Source of the DNA: Acidobacteriota bacterium
GTDB taxonomy: Bacteria; Acidobacteriota; Terriglobia; Bryobacterales; Bryobacteraceae
DNA length: 44,101 nt
Direction: 5' to 3'
NCBI GenBank assembly: GCA_014584705.1
Contig: JACTMJ010000019.1
Coordinates: 1 to 44,101 of the forward strand
Made by a program: the position numbers and the translations under genes. Below, in pieces: positions 18,091 to 27,075 of this stretch (position 1 is its first letter; each line of letters begins with the position of its first letter). The notes beneath the pieces are model-generated. The model searched no databases, had not been told where the DNA came from, and saw only the letters and a list, made by a program, of their open reading frames with translations.

Positions 18091-18119
18091 AGAATAGCCG
18101 CAACCCGAACAAAACTCAA
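18091..18119 (-). promoter_or_regulatory. Candidate promoter for the RRM gene
   Basis: On the reverse strand TTGAGT (18119-18114) is followed by 17 bases and TATTCT (18096-18091). It lies in a locally A/T-rich patch and predicts a start near 18084, about 190 bases before the RRM ATG. Confidence 0.5.
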
Positions 18120-18159
18120 CGAAAAATTGCAACCGCACGCGCTGCCGCAAGGGGACGGG

Positions 18160-18185
18160 GCGGCGCGGCGGGGTTGCCGCGCCGC
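18160..18185 (-). terminator. GC-rich hairpin past the TIG/Ig gene
   Basis: GCGGCGCGGC at 18160-18169 pairs perfectly with GCCGCGCCGC at 18176-18185 around a six-base loop. It lies 31 bases past the stop of the reverse-strand gene. No T-run follows on the reverse strand, so it may end transcription only weakly or block exonucleases. Confidence 0.4.
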
Positions 18186-18216
18186 GAGTTCTTCCCCGCC
18201 GTGTGCTTCGCTAACG

Positions 18217-21200
18217 CTAGAACGCCCGCGTCCGGCTATTCGATGTCCCCACGCTGTTGGTGAGGGTCACCGTAACGGAGGCCACGGCATTGCTTCCGTT
18301 CTGTATCGTGAACGGAATTGTCAGCTTGAAGGCGCTGCCATTCGCACGGCCAGGCACGCTGTCAAACCATGTCACCGCGGCGCTTGCCAAGGGAATCGTA
18401 AGTTCCGTTGTTTGCAGATTCGTCCCCGGCGTCGGCACAAAGGTCACGTGCGCGGAGGTCAAATCTCGCGGCGTGGAGTACCCCGTCATGATCACCGTAA
18501 AGCCGCCGCTCGTACTTTGCAGGCTCAGGTTGTCCGCCAGAAACGGGGCGCTTCGGGCGATTGTGAACTCCTGAGAAGCCGTTGGCCCTCCCCCGGCTAT
18601 GGCCACCGTTACGCGCGCCGTTCCCGCCACGGTGCCGGTCTGTACCCGTTGTACCGGCAGACCTTCGAAGACCGCCTGTGTGGTGTTCGCCGGGATCGTG
18701 AATTCCGCCGTTCGTGAGCCGTTCAGGAAGAGCACCTTCGGGTCATCCACATTGCCGGGGACATTCGGCGTGAACGTCAGCGTCGCCGTGCCTTTCAGTT
18801 CCACGGAATAGGGCTGAGCCAACTGCACGAGCACGTCCTTCTGTTCCGCCGGAGCCGGGTTTGTGAAGCTTTGCAGGGAAATTGCCGGGATCGGCGTCGA
18901 GGTCACCGCGATCGTGAACTCCCGCGATGCCGTCTGCCCCAGCGAATCTCTCACCGTCAGGGTGAAGGTGCCGGATTGCGCGCCGGCGGCGGGCACCCCC
19001 ACGATGCGTGTGCTTCCGGGGATGCTGGCCGTGTCGAAATTCAGCCCGAGCGGCAGCGTTCCTCCGGAGAGTTGCCACGTGTACCCCGGCGTTCCGCCCG
19101 ATGCCGTCACCTGCTGGTCATAGTTTTGGCCCACCTGCGCGGCCGGCAGTGACGCCGTGTTAATTACCGGAAGCGGCCCGCCCACCGTCAGCGTGTAGAC
19201 TCGGGTTACCTCTCGAATTGCCGTCGATGCCTGCACCGTGAAGACGCGATCTCCCGCCGTCGTGAACCTGCCGGTCAGCGTTCCCGTCGAAGCGTTGAGC
19301 GAAAGTCCCGCCACATTCCCCACCAGGGACCACGTGACCGCGGGTTCTTCCGCGCTTAGGCCGGTCAGCGACAACTGCTGGCTGTAATCGGTATTCACCG
19401 TCGCGCCGGGCAGCGTTTCCGGTTGGATGCTCAGCGCGTTGGCCAGCACCAGAATCGTGAGCGTGCGCGACACCTGGGTGTTCCCGGCGTCCCGCAGAGT
19501 CACCTCCAGCGGGAAGGAGCCCGCGATATTGGGCGTGCCGCTCAGGCGCACATTCCAAATCTGCCGGATGTCGTCGTTCACCGTATCCACGCGGAAGCCC
19601 GCGGCGGCGAGCCGGGCGCTTTGTGCCGGGTTCAGGGAGAAGCGATAGGGGGCGGTTCCGTTCAATGCGGAAATCGTTACGCCCGCGCCCGCCGGGCCGT
19701 AAGGCTGGTTCACCACGCCGAACGGCACCGAGGTTGCGGAGATATCGAGACCGCCGCCAGAGACCGTGATTTGCAACGTCTTCACCGGGGTCGTCAGGCC
19801 GGTGGGCGTATGTTTCGCGCTCACGCGCACCGTGAAATTCTGCGATGGAGAACCAATCGGGTTGGCCGTTCCGGAGAACACCCCGGTAGCCGTATTGAAC
19901 GTGATTCCGTCGGGAAGCGATGGCTCTCCGCTCACAAGCGTCCACTGGTAATCCGCCGCGGGGACGGTTGGCCCGCCCGCCAGCGCAAGCGGTGCCGAAT
20001 AGGCGATGCCGACGCGCGCCTGGGGCAGCGTCGCCGTGCTGATCACGAACTCCTGCACCGCGAGATTGAAGCTCTTCTGGCCGGTGGATTGGCCCGGATT
20101 CCTGTCGTCCACCACGCGGATCGTGAAGGTGAAATTTCCCGCCGCGTTCAGCGTACCGCTGAGCACGCCCGTGCCCGCATTCAAACTGAGGCCGCCGGGC
20201 AGCGTGCTTCCCTGTGCGACTGACCAGGTAAAGTTTCCGTTCCCGCCCGTTGCTTCGAGATCCACGCTGAATGTCGTCCCCGCGGTGCGCGTCCCGAGAT
20301 TCGAGTCGTTCGTGATCGTGAGCGTTGTATCCCCGATCACCGTGAACGTGGATGGGTTCGACGCGACGCCATCCACCGTCACCGTCACGGGCACATCGCC
20401 GGGAGTTGTGAGTGCGGAACCGGGTATCGTGAGCAGTGCTGTCGTCACCGGGTTCCCGGTAACCGCCACGGAACCGGAGGGTATCGCGAGTCCGCCGAAA
20501 TTGACGGACGTTTGCCCGCCCTGGAAGCCGAACCCCACGATCTGCAGCACCATGTCCGTGTTGCCTGCCGCCCGGCTCGATGGGTTCAACGACGTGATCA
20601 CCGGCACGATGGTCAAGGACATTGCCTTGGTGGCCGGAGCCGTATTCGAATCCCCGTCGTCCACCTGCACCGTGAATGAAAAGACGCCGGCTTGTGTTGG
20701 CGTTCCGGAAATGACGCCATCGCTCAGAGTCAGCCCGGCGGGAAGGGTGCTGCCCGATGCTAAGGACCAGGTGTAGGGGCCATCGTCGCCGCCACTTGCT
20801 GTGAATGTTGTTGTGTAAGCAGTTCCCGCCGTTCCTCCCGGAAGCGGAGATTGCGTCACCACCTGAAGCGGCGGATTGCTAATGGTGATCGAGATGACCG
20901 CCGACGTGGCGGTCTGTTGCGGCGTTCCGCTATCGACCACCTTCACGGTCACCGAGGTGCTTCCTGCTTGTGTCGGCGTGCCGGAGAGTGTCCCCGTCCC
21001 CGTGTTCAGCGTCAACCAGGCCGGCGGGTTGGCGATATCGATCGAATATACGAACGGGCCCATACCGCCGCTAACCGACGCGTTCACGGGAGTGATCGCC
21101 GTGCCCCGGGTACCGGTGATTGTGGAGGGATAAGAGAGCGACAGCGTTTGAACAACCGTGAAAGGCAGAGTTCCCGAAGTCTGGAGATCCGGGTTTCGCA

Positions 21201-22065
21201 CGGAAACCTGCACCGTTCCAGGGGTTGTGAGCGAACCTGCCGAGATCGTTGCGCTCAGTTGGGTCGCGCTATCGAACGAGGTCGTCAGGTCCGTGCCGCC
21301 GAACACGACGGTCGCCCCGCTCACAAAGTTTGTTCCCGTCACCGTGATGGCAAGTGGCCCGCTGCCGGCTATAGCCGCAGATGGGTTCAGTTGGGACAGC
21401 GTGGGTGCGGGCAGGGGAGCGGGCGTTACCGTGAAATTCACCGTATTCGAATCCGGTACACCGGGATTGCGCACCAGAACCTGCTTTGTACCCGCGGTCG
21501 CGATACTCGCCGCGGGAATCGTTACGGTAAGCTGCGTGTCGCTCGTCGTATCCGGCGTGAGCGTGGTTCCTCCGAACACCACGCTCGATGCGCTCACGAA
21601 GTTGGAACCGCTGACCGTGAGCGTGAAAGCCGGCGACCCTTCCACGGCCGTATTGGGGTTGATTCCGCTGATCGCGGGAATCCCGACGACGGTGAAGTCC
21701 ACCTCATTCGAAATCTCATTTCCCGGTGCCGGATTGCGCACCTTCACCTTCACCACACCCGGAGTGCCCAGGAGGCTTGCGGGGATGGTTGCCTTCAAGG
21801 AGGTAGCGCTCTCGAACGTCGTCACGAGGTCCGTAGTTCCGAACACCGCCACGGATCCGGTCACGAATCCGGTCCCGGCGACGGTAATCACCTGATCAAC
21901 GTTCTGATCTTCGATGACAGAGTTCGGCGTCAGCGTGGTGACCGTTGGTGTCTGCCCGAACAGCGGAGCCGCTGACGCCAATAGCAGCATCAGCATTGCT
22001 CCAAGTCCGGTTCTCCAATTCGACCCTGCTTTCCACCTTGCCAACGCTCGAAGTAGTGCCATCAT
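18217..22065 (-). CDS. Secreted TIG/Ig-repeat protein
   Basis: A 1282-residue exported protein made almost entirely of beta-sandwich repeats. A signal peptide at about 1-38 ends in AAPLFGQ. Three IPT/TIG repeats follow at roughly 39-308, each with a GTxFVxGxxVVFGGTxL-like core and an ending like VRNP. Two putative Ig repeats of the He_PIG type (GTLSGTPTQAGSTSVTVKVVD) come next, then a fourth TIG repeat (VNFGGLAIPSG), then about five more Ig-like repeats with LPxGLxxxxxTGxxSGT patterns. The C-terminus is a distinct beta-rich segment. It has no catalytic motif and almost no Cys. It probably acts as an extracellular or surface adhesion/structural protein. The small anchored protein ends 58 bases upstream on the same strand, so the two are likely co-transcribed. 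Residue borders are approximate. Confidence 0.9.
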   Translation of the reverse strand: MMALLRALARWKAGSNWRTGLGAMLMLLLASAAPLFGQTPTVTTLTPNSVIEDQNVDQVITVAGTGFVTGSVAVFGTTDLVTTFESATSLKATIPASLLGTPGVVKVKVRNPAPGNEISNEVDFTVVGIPAISGINPNTAVEGSPAFTLTVSGSNFVSASSVVFGGTTLTPDTTSDTQLTVTIPAASIATAGTKQVLVRNPGVPDSNTVNFTVTPAPLPAPTLSQLNPSAAIAGSGPLAITVTGTNFVSGATVVFGGTDLTTSFDSATQLSATISAGSLTTPGTVQVSVRNPDLQTSGTLPFTVVQTLSLSYPSTITGTRGTAITPVNASVSGGMGPFVYSIDIANPPAWLTLNTGTGTLSGTPTQAGSTSVTVKVVDSGTPQQTATSAVISITISNPPLQVVTQSPLPGGTAGTAYTTTFTASGGDDGPYTWSLASGSTLPAGLTLSDGVISGTPTQAGVFSFTVQVDDGDSNTAPATKAMSLTIVPVITSLNPSSRAAGNTDMVLQIVGFGFQGGQTSVNFGGLAIPSGSVAVTGNPVTTALLTIPGSALTTPGDVPVTVTVDGVASNPSTFTVIGDTTLTITNDSNLGTRTAGTTFSVDLEATGGNGNFTWSVAQGSTLPGGLSLNAGTGVLSGTLNAAGNFTFTIRVVDDRNPGQSTGQKSFNLAVQEFVISTATLPQARVGIAYSAPLALAGGPTVPAADYQWTLVSGEPSLPDGITFNTATGVFSGTANPIGSPSQNFTVRVSAKHTPTGLTTPVKTLQITVSGGGLDISATSVPFGVVNQPYGPAGAGVTISALNGTAPYRFSLNPAQSARLAAAGFRVDTVNDDIRQIWNVRLSGTPNIAGSFPLEVTLRDAGNTQVSRTLTILVLANALSIQPETLPGATVNTDYSQQLSLTGLSAEEPAVTWSLVGNVAGLSLNASTGTLTGRFTTAGDRVFTVQASTAIREVTRVYTLTVGGPLPVINTASLPAAQVGQNYDQQVTASGGTPGYTWQLSGGTLPLGLNFDTASIPGSTRIVGVPAAGAQSGTFTLTVRDSLGQTASREFTIAVTSTPIPAISLQSFTNPAPAEQKDVLVQLAQPYSVELKGTATLTFTPNVPGNVDDPKVLFLNGSRTAEFTIPANTTQAVFEGLPVQRVQTGTVAGTARVTVAIAGGGPTASQEFTIARSAPFLADNLSLQSTSGGFTVIMTGYSTPRDLTSAHVTFVPTPGTNLQTTELTIPLASAAVTWFDSVPGRANGSAFKLTIPFTIQNGSNAVASVTVTLTNSVGTSNSRTRAF

Positions 22066-22123
22066 GTCACCCTGAATTCGTCTGTTCTCGTTTCGTACCG
22101 GTCGCGCAATTTCCTGACTCTTG

Positions 22124-22795
22124 CTACGGGGCGCTGAACCCCGGAGCGCCCGCCGTGATCGTCACGGGCGTTGCTGGAGGCGTCACTGGAGGGGTAACGG
22201 AGCCGCCGGGCGAGCTCGAGGATCCACCCCCGCTCAGCGCGACCGCGGCGCCCACCCCACCCGCGACCGCGAGCAGCACCCCAATCAGCACGCCCTTGTT
22301 GCTTCCGCCGCTCGCCTTCACCGCCGGAGCCGCGTTGGTCTGCGCGATGCGCGCCGTTGCCCGGTTCCCCCCGGAAGACGCGGTCACCCGGATCTCAAAA
22401 GTGCCCACGACGTTGTTGGGCCGCATCCCCTGCACGCGCGCCCCCCCCTTCTCGTCGGTGGTTACACTTGCCTGGTTGCCCCCATCGACGAAGATGGCGC
22501 TTGCCCCCATCGAGGGTGTGGTGAAACTCACCGTCGCCCCTGCCACCGGTTTCCCGGCGGCATCCACCACCCGAACCACGGGAGACCGCATCGTCATTTC
22601 CCGGACGTTGTTGATGGAGCCCTCGCCTTCCATCACTACAATCCGCAGCGGGTCCCCCGTGGCCTGTTGCGCGAGCGCCGCGCCCATCGCCGGGCCTGGC
22701 AGCAGCGCCAGTGTCAGCACGAGTGAGATCCAGGCAGATGCCCCCTTGGAATCCCAGGTCCGCCAGTGTGCTCGCAGCCGGTCTTGAAGGGTCAT
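22124..22795 (-). CDS. Exported Ig-like protein with glycine-rich C-terminal membrane segment
   Basis: A 223-residue protein. Residues 1-43 contain a hydrophobic export signal ending ALAQQ. Residues about 45-155 form a single Big-1/carboxypeptidase-regulatory-like domain with VVRVVDAAGKPVAGATVSFT and VTTDEKGGARVQGMRPN. A glycine-rich hydrophobic helix GVLIGVLLAVAGGVGAAVAL (168-187) follows, then a Ser/Gly/Pro/Thr tail. The start at 22795 is fixed by GGGAGG five bases upstream; the longer frame to 22891 crosses the promoter. Such proteins are common in acidobacteria and no function has been shown. It is first in a two-gene unit with the large TIG/Ig protein, suggesting a shared surface role. 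Confidence 0.82.
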   Translation of the reverse strand: MTLQDRLRAHWRTWDSKGASAWISLVLTLALLPGPAMGAALAQQATGDPLRIVVMEGEGSINNVREMTMRSPVVRVVDAAGKPVAGATVSFTTPSMGASAIFVDGGNQASVTTDEKGGARVQGMRPNNVVGTFEIRVTASSGGNRATARIAQTNAAPAVKASGGSNKGVLIGVLLAVAGGVGAAVALSGGGSSSSPGGSVTPPVTPPATPVTITAGAPGFSAP

Positions 22796-22890
22796 TTGTC
22801 CTCCCGTTTGTTTTACGGATCCGTAGTGATGCCCTCCCGAGCGCACCGCACGCGCGGGATTTCTCACGAAACACGTCTTTCGATGCGGCA

Positions 22891-22896
22891 ATTATA
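22891..22896 (-). promoter_or_regulatory. Candidate -10 box for the surface-protein pair
   Basis: The reverse strand reads TATAAT here, about 95 bases before the ATG at 22795, in an A/T-rich patch. The hexamer 17 bases upstream (ATCTTA) is a poor -35, so the promoter may need an activator. Confidence 0.4.
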
Positions 22897-22965
22897 ACGT
22901 AGCGCTTCTCGCCTAAGATTGTGATGTGGCAAAGGTTTACACTCGCAAACTGCCCCATCTTTCTC

Positions 22966-22995
22966 TTGCAATTGCTTAAGTACTCTTTGTAAAGT
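22966..22995 (+). promoter_or_regulatory. Candidate promoter for the MPN gene
   Basis: TTGCAA (22966-22971), 18 bases, then TAAAGT (22990-22995), about 35 bases before the ATG at 23031. The match is moderate; the surrounding DNA is clearly A/T-richer than the rest of the window. Confidence 0.35.
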
Positions 22996-23030
22996 TATGG
23001 CAGTACAACCAGGACTGTTTCACTATTTCT

Positions 23031-25649
23031 ATGGCATCCAAGCCGGTTGAGCTTCCACTCTCTTCCTGGGCGCCTCCCGCGAGTCCTCTGCGCATTGAGT
23101 ATTCGAACGAGGTGATGGAGGAGATGCGCGTCCGCGCGTCGGCTGGATTCTACAAGCTTTCCAGGGGCGGCGTGGAAGTTGCCGGATTGCTTCTGGGGAG
23201 CGTGCAGCACGATTCCATTCGAATCCTCGCGCAACTGCCTTTTGAGATTGAGTATGCGTACGGTCCTGTGTTTTCGCTTTCTCCCCGGGATGTCGCTCAG
23301 GTTCGGAAGCTGATTGAAGACGTTTCGAACTCGAATGCCCGCGACTCCGCCCAAGGCCAGTCCTACCGGGTTCTTGGGCTGTATATCTCTCACTCGCGCG
23401 GCGGCATGACCCTCTCCGAGGAAGAAAGCCGTTTGATTGACCAGCTTTTCCCGCATGCGTGGCAGACCGTCCTCATTCTGAAGCCCTCTCGGACCTCGGA
23501 AACCGCCGCGACTTTCTTCGTCCGCGAACAGAACGGGGAGATGCGGGCAAACCAGCCTTACGGACTGTTTGTTGTCACTCCCGTTATGGGCGAACGGCGG
23601 GCGCGCCCCGCTCTGTCGGCGGATTCGTCCCTGATTGCGCTTGCCGACGCATCCCGGAACACGAATGACCGGGAAGCTCTCGCAACTCCCCCGCAGCCCG
23701 CGGCCGCGGCGCAGCCGGAACCCCCGGCGCAGCCGAAACCCCCGGCGCGGCCGGAACCCGCGGCGCAGCCGATCGCCCCGGCCGAGCGCATTGCTCCGCC
23801 GCCCGTGCCGCCGCGTGCGGAAACCCCGGCTGCGTTGTCGGAGGAAGATATCCTGGCCAGGCGCGCCCTGCCGGAGAGCAAGCCCGCTCCGCCTCCCATT
23901 CCGCCGCCTGTCTCGCCGCAAGTTGCTACCGCTCCCCAATCGGTGACAAGTGAGGAATCGCTCGCGGAGACCCGTGAGATTCCGGCCTTGAATGAGGTTC
24001 CGAACGACGCGGCCCGGGAGATTGAACGGAAATCTCTTCCCCGGCCATTGGCCGCGTTGGTCGTGGAACCGGATCCGCCGGTGGCTGCTTCGCCGGCGCC
24101 TCCAATCGCGGCGCCCCCAGTTCCAGAACATCCGGCCCCAGCGCCGCCAGCACTGGTGTCTCCAGCCCCGATTCCGCTTGAAGAGCAACCCGCTCCGGCT
24201 CCCGAAGCGCCCGAGTGGCACGAAGAAGAGCAGCCGACGCCCCGATATCGCGCCACGCCGTGGCTCCGGTGGGCGATCCCTTCCGTTGCGCTGGTGCTCC
24301 TGCTGATCCTGGGGTACCTCGTCTATCACGCGCTCAACGGGGTCGCGCCTACCGTCATTTTCTTCACCCGCGACACTGGGGATGGCCCGGAGGTGATCTG
24401 GCAACTGAAGGGACTGGGGGATGCCCGGTCCGCCGTTATCACGATTGAAACCAACGGGGAGGCGCGCCGAATCGACCTCATCCGCGCAGGCCGGCTGTCC
24501 GGTGCATACAAAGCGCCCTTCCTCAATGGAGATTCCCGGGTTGCGCTGGACATTGAACGCGCCTCCGGGGAAGCCATTCATCGGGTTGCGACCCTCGTTT
24601 CCGCGGATTCGGTGGTGGACTATCTGAGTGGCGGGCTGATGCCGGAATCTGTGCCTGCCACTGCCGCGGAGCCGGAGAGAGCCGCGACTGAAGGCGGCAC
24701 TGCCACGGAGACGACTTCCGGGGAAGCTCCGGATCTCTCCCTCTCAGTGCGGTCTCCCGAACCGATTTTGGCCACGCCGGTGGAGAAGGCGGCAACGCCG
24801 GTTGCGTCCGGTGCCGCCGCACCCGTGGCCGCGCGCCCAAGTACGATTCCCTCCAGCACCGCTGGCGCAGCGCTCGCGAATGCACCGCCGGCCCGTCAGG
24901 AAACGGGCCGCGCCGCCGTGTTGCCGGCTGCCGGAACCCAACGCCCGCCTGCCGCCATTGCGACCCCGCCGACGCCCAGCCCGGAAGTTCCCATACAGGC
25001 TCGAGTCACGGAGGCGCCCGTCAGCCCGCGCACGGAGGCTCCACGCCCCGTGCAGGTGGCGCAATCGAATACGAACCTTCGGACGGAAGCGCGAGGGAAT
25101 GGGGTGGGCGCACCTGCCGCTCCGGTAAGCCAAACCGCCCCCACCAGCGTCATCCGGCCGGCGCAGAGTTCCCCTTCCATTCAGCCGCCCCCGTCGGCCG
25201 CGGGTACGCCTGCTCCGGCGGTGCAACCGTCCGCACCCGCGAAACCGGCGACAACGCGCGTTTCCGCGGGACGCAGTATCTGGACCGGACAACTGCGAAA
25301 GAACCAGAGCCTGCAAATTAACGGCAAAGTCGCGAGCATGGGAATCCTGAACGCCGCGCTGCCGGGGCAGCCCATTCGAGTGAACGTTCTCCCCGGCGAA
25401 CTGACTCCGCAGGGGCTGGTGGTATATACCTCGAATCCGCGCTACCGGGATGTCCAGAATGCCTTGGAGCCTCCCGGACCCACCAACGGCTGGAACCAGA
25501 CCCGCTACCGCTACGACCCCGCCCGAGCCCATTCGCTTATCGTCACGGGCACGCCGAGCGCGGCCAATGGCTGGCAGGGTATCTCGGTCCAGAATGGCGA
25601 CAAGAACACGAACGTGATCGTCATTGACTGGCAAGCCGCGGAGCCCTAG
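23031..25649 (+). CDS. Degenerate MPN/JAMM domain fused to Pro-rich linker, membrane segment and external region
   Basis: An 872-residue protein. Residues 20-190 look like an MPN (JAB1/Mov34) domain: VEVAGLLLG places the conserved Glu at 49, and YISHSRGGMTLSEEE aligns with the JAMM motif HxHPx6SxxD. His121 and Ser129 are kept, the first His is Ile119 and the final Asp is Glu132, so zinc peptidase activity is doubtful. Residues about 220-400 are Pro/Ala/Glu-rich with an 18-base DNA tandem repeat. WLRWAIPSVALVLLLILGYL near 411-430 is a single membrane helix. A compact domain (VIFFTRDTGDGPEVIWQLKG onward) follows, then more low-complexity Ala/Pro/Thr sequence. The C-terminal segment ends SLIVTGTPSAANGWQGISVQ...VIDWQAAEP. 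The N-terminus should be cytoplasmic and the C-terminus outside. It is divergent from the surface-protein pair. Confidence 0.75.
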   Translation: MASKPVELPLSSWAPPASPLRIEYSNEVMEEMRVRASAGFYKLSRGGVEVAGLLLGSVQHDSIRILAQLPFEIEYAYGPVFSLSPRDVAQVRKLIEDVSNSNARDSAQGQSYRVLGLYISHSRGGMTLSEEESRLIDQLFPHAWQTVLILKPSRTSETAATFFVREQNGEMRANQPYGLFVVTPVMGERRARPALSADSSLIALADASRNTNDREALATPPQPAAAAQPEPPAQPKPPARPEPAAQPIAPAERIAPPPVPPRAETPAALSEEDILARRALPESKPAPPPIPPPVSPQVATAPQSVTSEESLAETREIPALNEVPNDAAREIERKSLPRPLAALVVEPDPPVAASPAPPIAAPPVPEHPAPAPPALVSPAPIPLEEQPAPAPEAPEWHEEEQPTPRYRATPWLRWAIPSVALVLLLILGYLVYHALNGVAPTVIFFTRDTGDGPEVIWQLKGLGDARSAVITIETNGEARRIDLIRAGRLSGAYKAPFLNGDSRVALDIERASGEAIHRVATLVSADSVVDYLSGGLMPESVPATAAEPERAATEGGTATETTSGEAPDLSLSVRSPEPILATPVEKAATPVASGAAAPVAARPSTIPSSTAGAALANAPPARQETGRAAVLPAAGTQRPPAAIATPPTPSPEVPIQARVTEAPVSPRTEAPRPVQVAQSNTNLRTEARGNGVGAPAAPVSQTAPTSVIRPAQSSPSIQPPPSAAGTPAPAVQPSAPAKPATTRVSAGRSIWTGQLRKNQSLQINGKVASMGILNAALPGQPIRVNVLPGELTPQGLVVYTSNPRYRDVQNALEPPGPTNGWNQTRYRYDPARAHSLIVTGTPSAANGWQGISVQNGDKNTNVIVIDWQAAEP
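23709..23780 (+). repeat. Four 18-bp tandem repeats in the MPN gene
   Basis: Four consecutive 18-base units with few mismatches, starting GCGCAGCCGGAACCCCCG, encode AQPEPP, AQPKPP, ARPEPA and AQPIAP in the proline-rich linker. Copy number could vary between strains. Confidence 0.85.
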
Positions 25650-25693
25650 GCGTCAAATAGTCCCCCTGCGTACAACACGGTTTGGCCGGTAGC

Positions 25694-25731
25694 GGAAAAG
25701 AAAAAGAGGCGTGCCGTCTGGCCACGCCTCT
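25694..25731 (-). terminator. Intrinsic terminator of the RhlE helicase gene
   Basis: AGAGGCGTG (25705-25713) and CACGCCTCT (25723-25731) form a perfect nine-base stem with a nine-base loop. On the reverse strand the stem is followed by TTTTTCTTTTC (25704-25694). It lies 30 bases past the helicase stop. Confidence 0.85.
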
Positions 25732-25761
25732 CCGAGAGTTGAGAATCAATCGGAAGCAACC

Positions 25762-27075
25762 CTACGCGTAACGGGCCGCCTGGCTTTGGCGCTTGCGCGG
25801 GGCGGAGGATGCGCTCTTGGCGCGGGGCGCGCCCGATCTGGTGCGCGCGGCGGGCCGTGCTTCCGCCTTGGAACGCACTTCCCCGGCCATGCGGCTGGCG
25901 GCATCCGTCCTCACGCTGGCGGCGGCGGCCCGGTGCTCCTGCATCGCGCTGTGCTGCAAGTTGCGCGGAAGCGGCTGCAACTGCAAACGGGTGTTGAGCG
26001 CCTTCTCAATACGCCGAACTTCCGAACGCTCACCCGGCATTACAAAGGTGTGCGCGATGCCGGTTTGCCCGGCGCGGCCGGTACGTCCCACGCGGTGGAT
26101 GAAGTCCTCCGGCACCTGCGGCAGATCGTAGTTGACGACGTGCGAGATGCTGTCCACGTGGATGCCGCGCGAAGCGACGTCCGTGGCCACCAGAATGCGG
26201 TATGCCCCGTCCTGGAAGCCCTTGAGCGCTTTGTTCCGCTGGGATTGGGTGCGGTTGCCGTGGATTGCCGTGGCCGCGAAGCCAGTGCGATCCAACTGCC
26301 GCGAAAGCCGTTCCGCGCCGTGCTTGGTGCGGGCAAATACCAGGAAGGTTCCGTCTTCCTCTTCGAGCAGGTGCCGAAGCAGGTCATACTTGGCTTCCTT
26401 GGCAATCTCGTAAGCGTGCAGTTCCACCTGCGCGGACGCTTCGGACGTAGGCCCGATCGCGATGCGAGCGGGGTTGTTCACGTGCTTGTCGATCAGATGC
26501 GCCACGGATTTCTCAATGGTGGCGGAAAAGAACATAGTCTGACGCTGTGCCGGAATGGCAGCGAGGATGCGCTGGATGCTGGGCAGGAAGCCCATATCGA
26601 GCATACGATCCGCTTCATCGAGCACCAGGATCCTGTTGAAGAAGGGTTGCACCAGCTTTCGCTGCAGGAAGTCTTCCAGGCGTCCGGGAGTGGCAATCAG
26701 CACCTGAGCGCCGCGTTTGACGGCGTCAATCTGCGGGCGTTCATTCATGCCGCCCACGATCACCGCGGATTGAATCCCGGTGCCGGCGGCTACTTTGACG
26801 AAGGTCTCTTGAATCTGAAGAGCGAGTTCGCGGGTTGGGCTCAGGACGATGGCCTGCACGCCAGGTCGGCGGCGGCCGTGCATCAGAGATTCGAGCATGG
26901 GGAGCACAAACGCCAGCGTCTTGCCGGTGCCGGTTTGCGCGGTAGCCACTACGTCGCGGCCCTCAAGGGCGGGGGGGATGGCTTTGGATTGGACAGGGGT
27001 AGGTTGCACAAAGTTGTGCTTCGCGAGATTGTTCTGCAAAACAGAACACAAGTGTAGATCCGAAAATTTTGTCAT
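25762..27075 (-). CDS. rhlE: DEAD-box RNA helicase, RhlE type
   Basis: A 437-residue helicase with every DEAD-box motif. The Q motif is FVQPTPVQSKAIP, motif I is AQTGTGKT (46-53), Ia is SPTRELALQ, motif II is VLDEADRMLDMGF, motif III is FFSAT and motif VI is HRVGRTGRAG. The GRRRPGVQAIVLSPTREL arrangement and short core favour RhlE over DeaD or SrmB. The C-terminal 60 residues are Ala/Arg/Ser-rich and basic, as is usual for RNA-contacting tails. It should unwind short RNA duplexes in ribosome assembly or RNA decay. It is followed by a strong intrinsic terminator. The 159-base gap upstream could hold its own promoter and leader. Confidence 0.93.
   Translation of the reverse strand: MTKFSDLHLCSVLQNNLAKHNFVQPTPVQSKAIPPALEGRDVVATAQTGTGKTLAFVLPMLESLMHGRRRPGVQAIVLSPTRELALQIQETFVKVAAGTGIQSAVIVGGMNERPQIDAVKRGAQVLIATPGRLEDFLQRKLVQPFFNRILVLDEADRMLDMGFLPSIQRILAAIPAQRQTMFFSATIEKSVAHLIDKHVNNPARIAIGPTSEASAQVELHAYEIAKEAKYDLLRHLLEEEDGTFLVFARTKHGAERLSRQLDRTGFAATAIHGNRTQSQRNKALKGFQDGAYRILVATDVASRGIHVDSISHVVNYDLPQVPEDFIHRVGRTGRAGQTGIAHTFVMPGERSEVRRIEKALNTRLQLQPLPRNLQHSAMQEHRAAAASVRTDAASRMAGEVRSKAEARPAARTRSGAPRAKSASSAPRKRQSQAARYA

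Larger units (their letters stand above)
17892..18216. other. Leader and promoter region of RRM gene
   Basis: This 325-base gap holds the probable reverse-strand promoter at 18091-18119, a leader of roughly 190 bases down to 17891, and a GC-rich hairpin at 18160-18185 that lies past the stop of the TIG/Ig gene. I see no coding frame in it. Confidence 0.5.

Noticed and set aside
22995-24581. A 528-codon reverse frame opposite the MPN gene.
   Set aside because: It is rich in Arg and Gly with no domain and mirrors the codon pattern of the forward gene; a GC-skew shadow.
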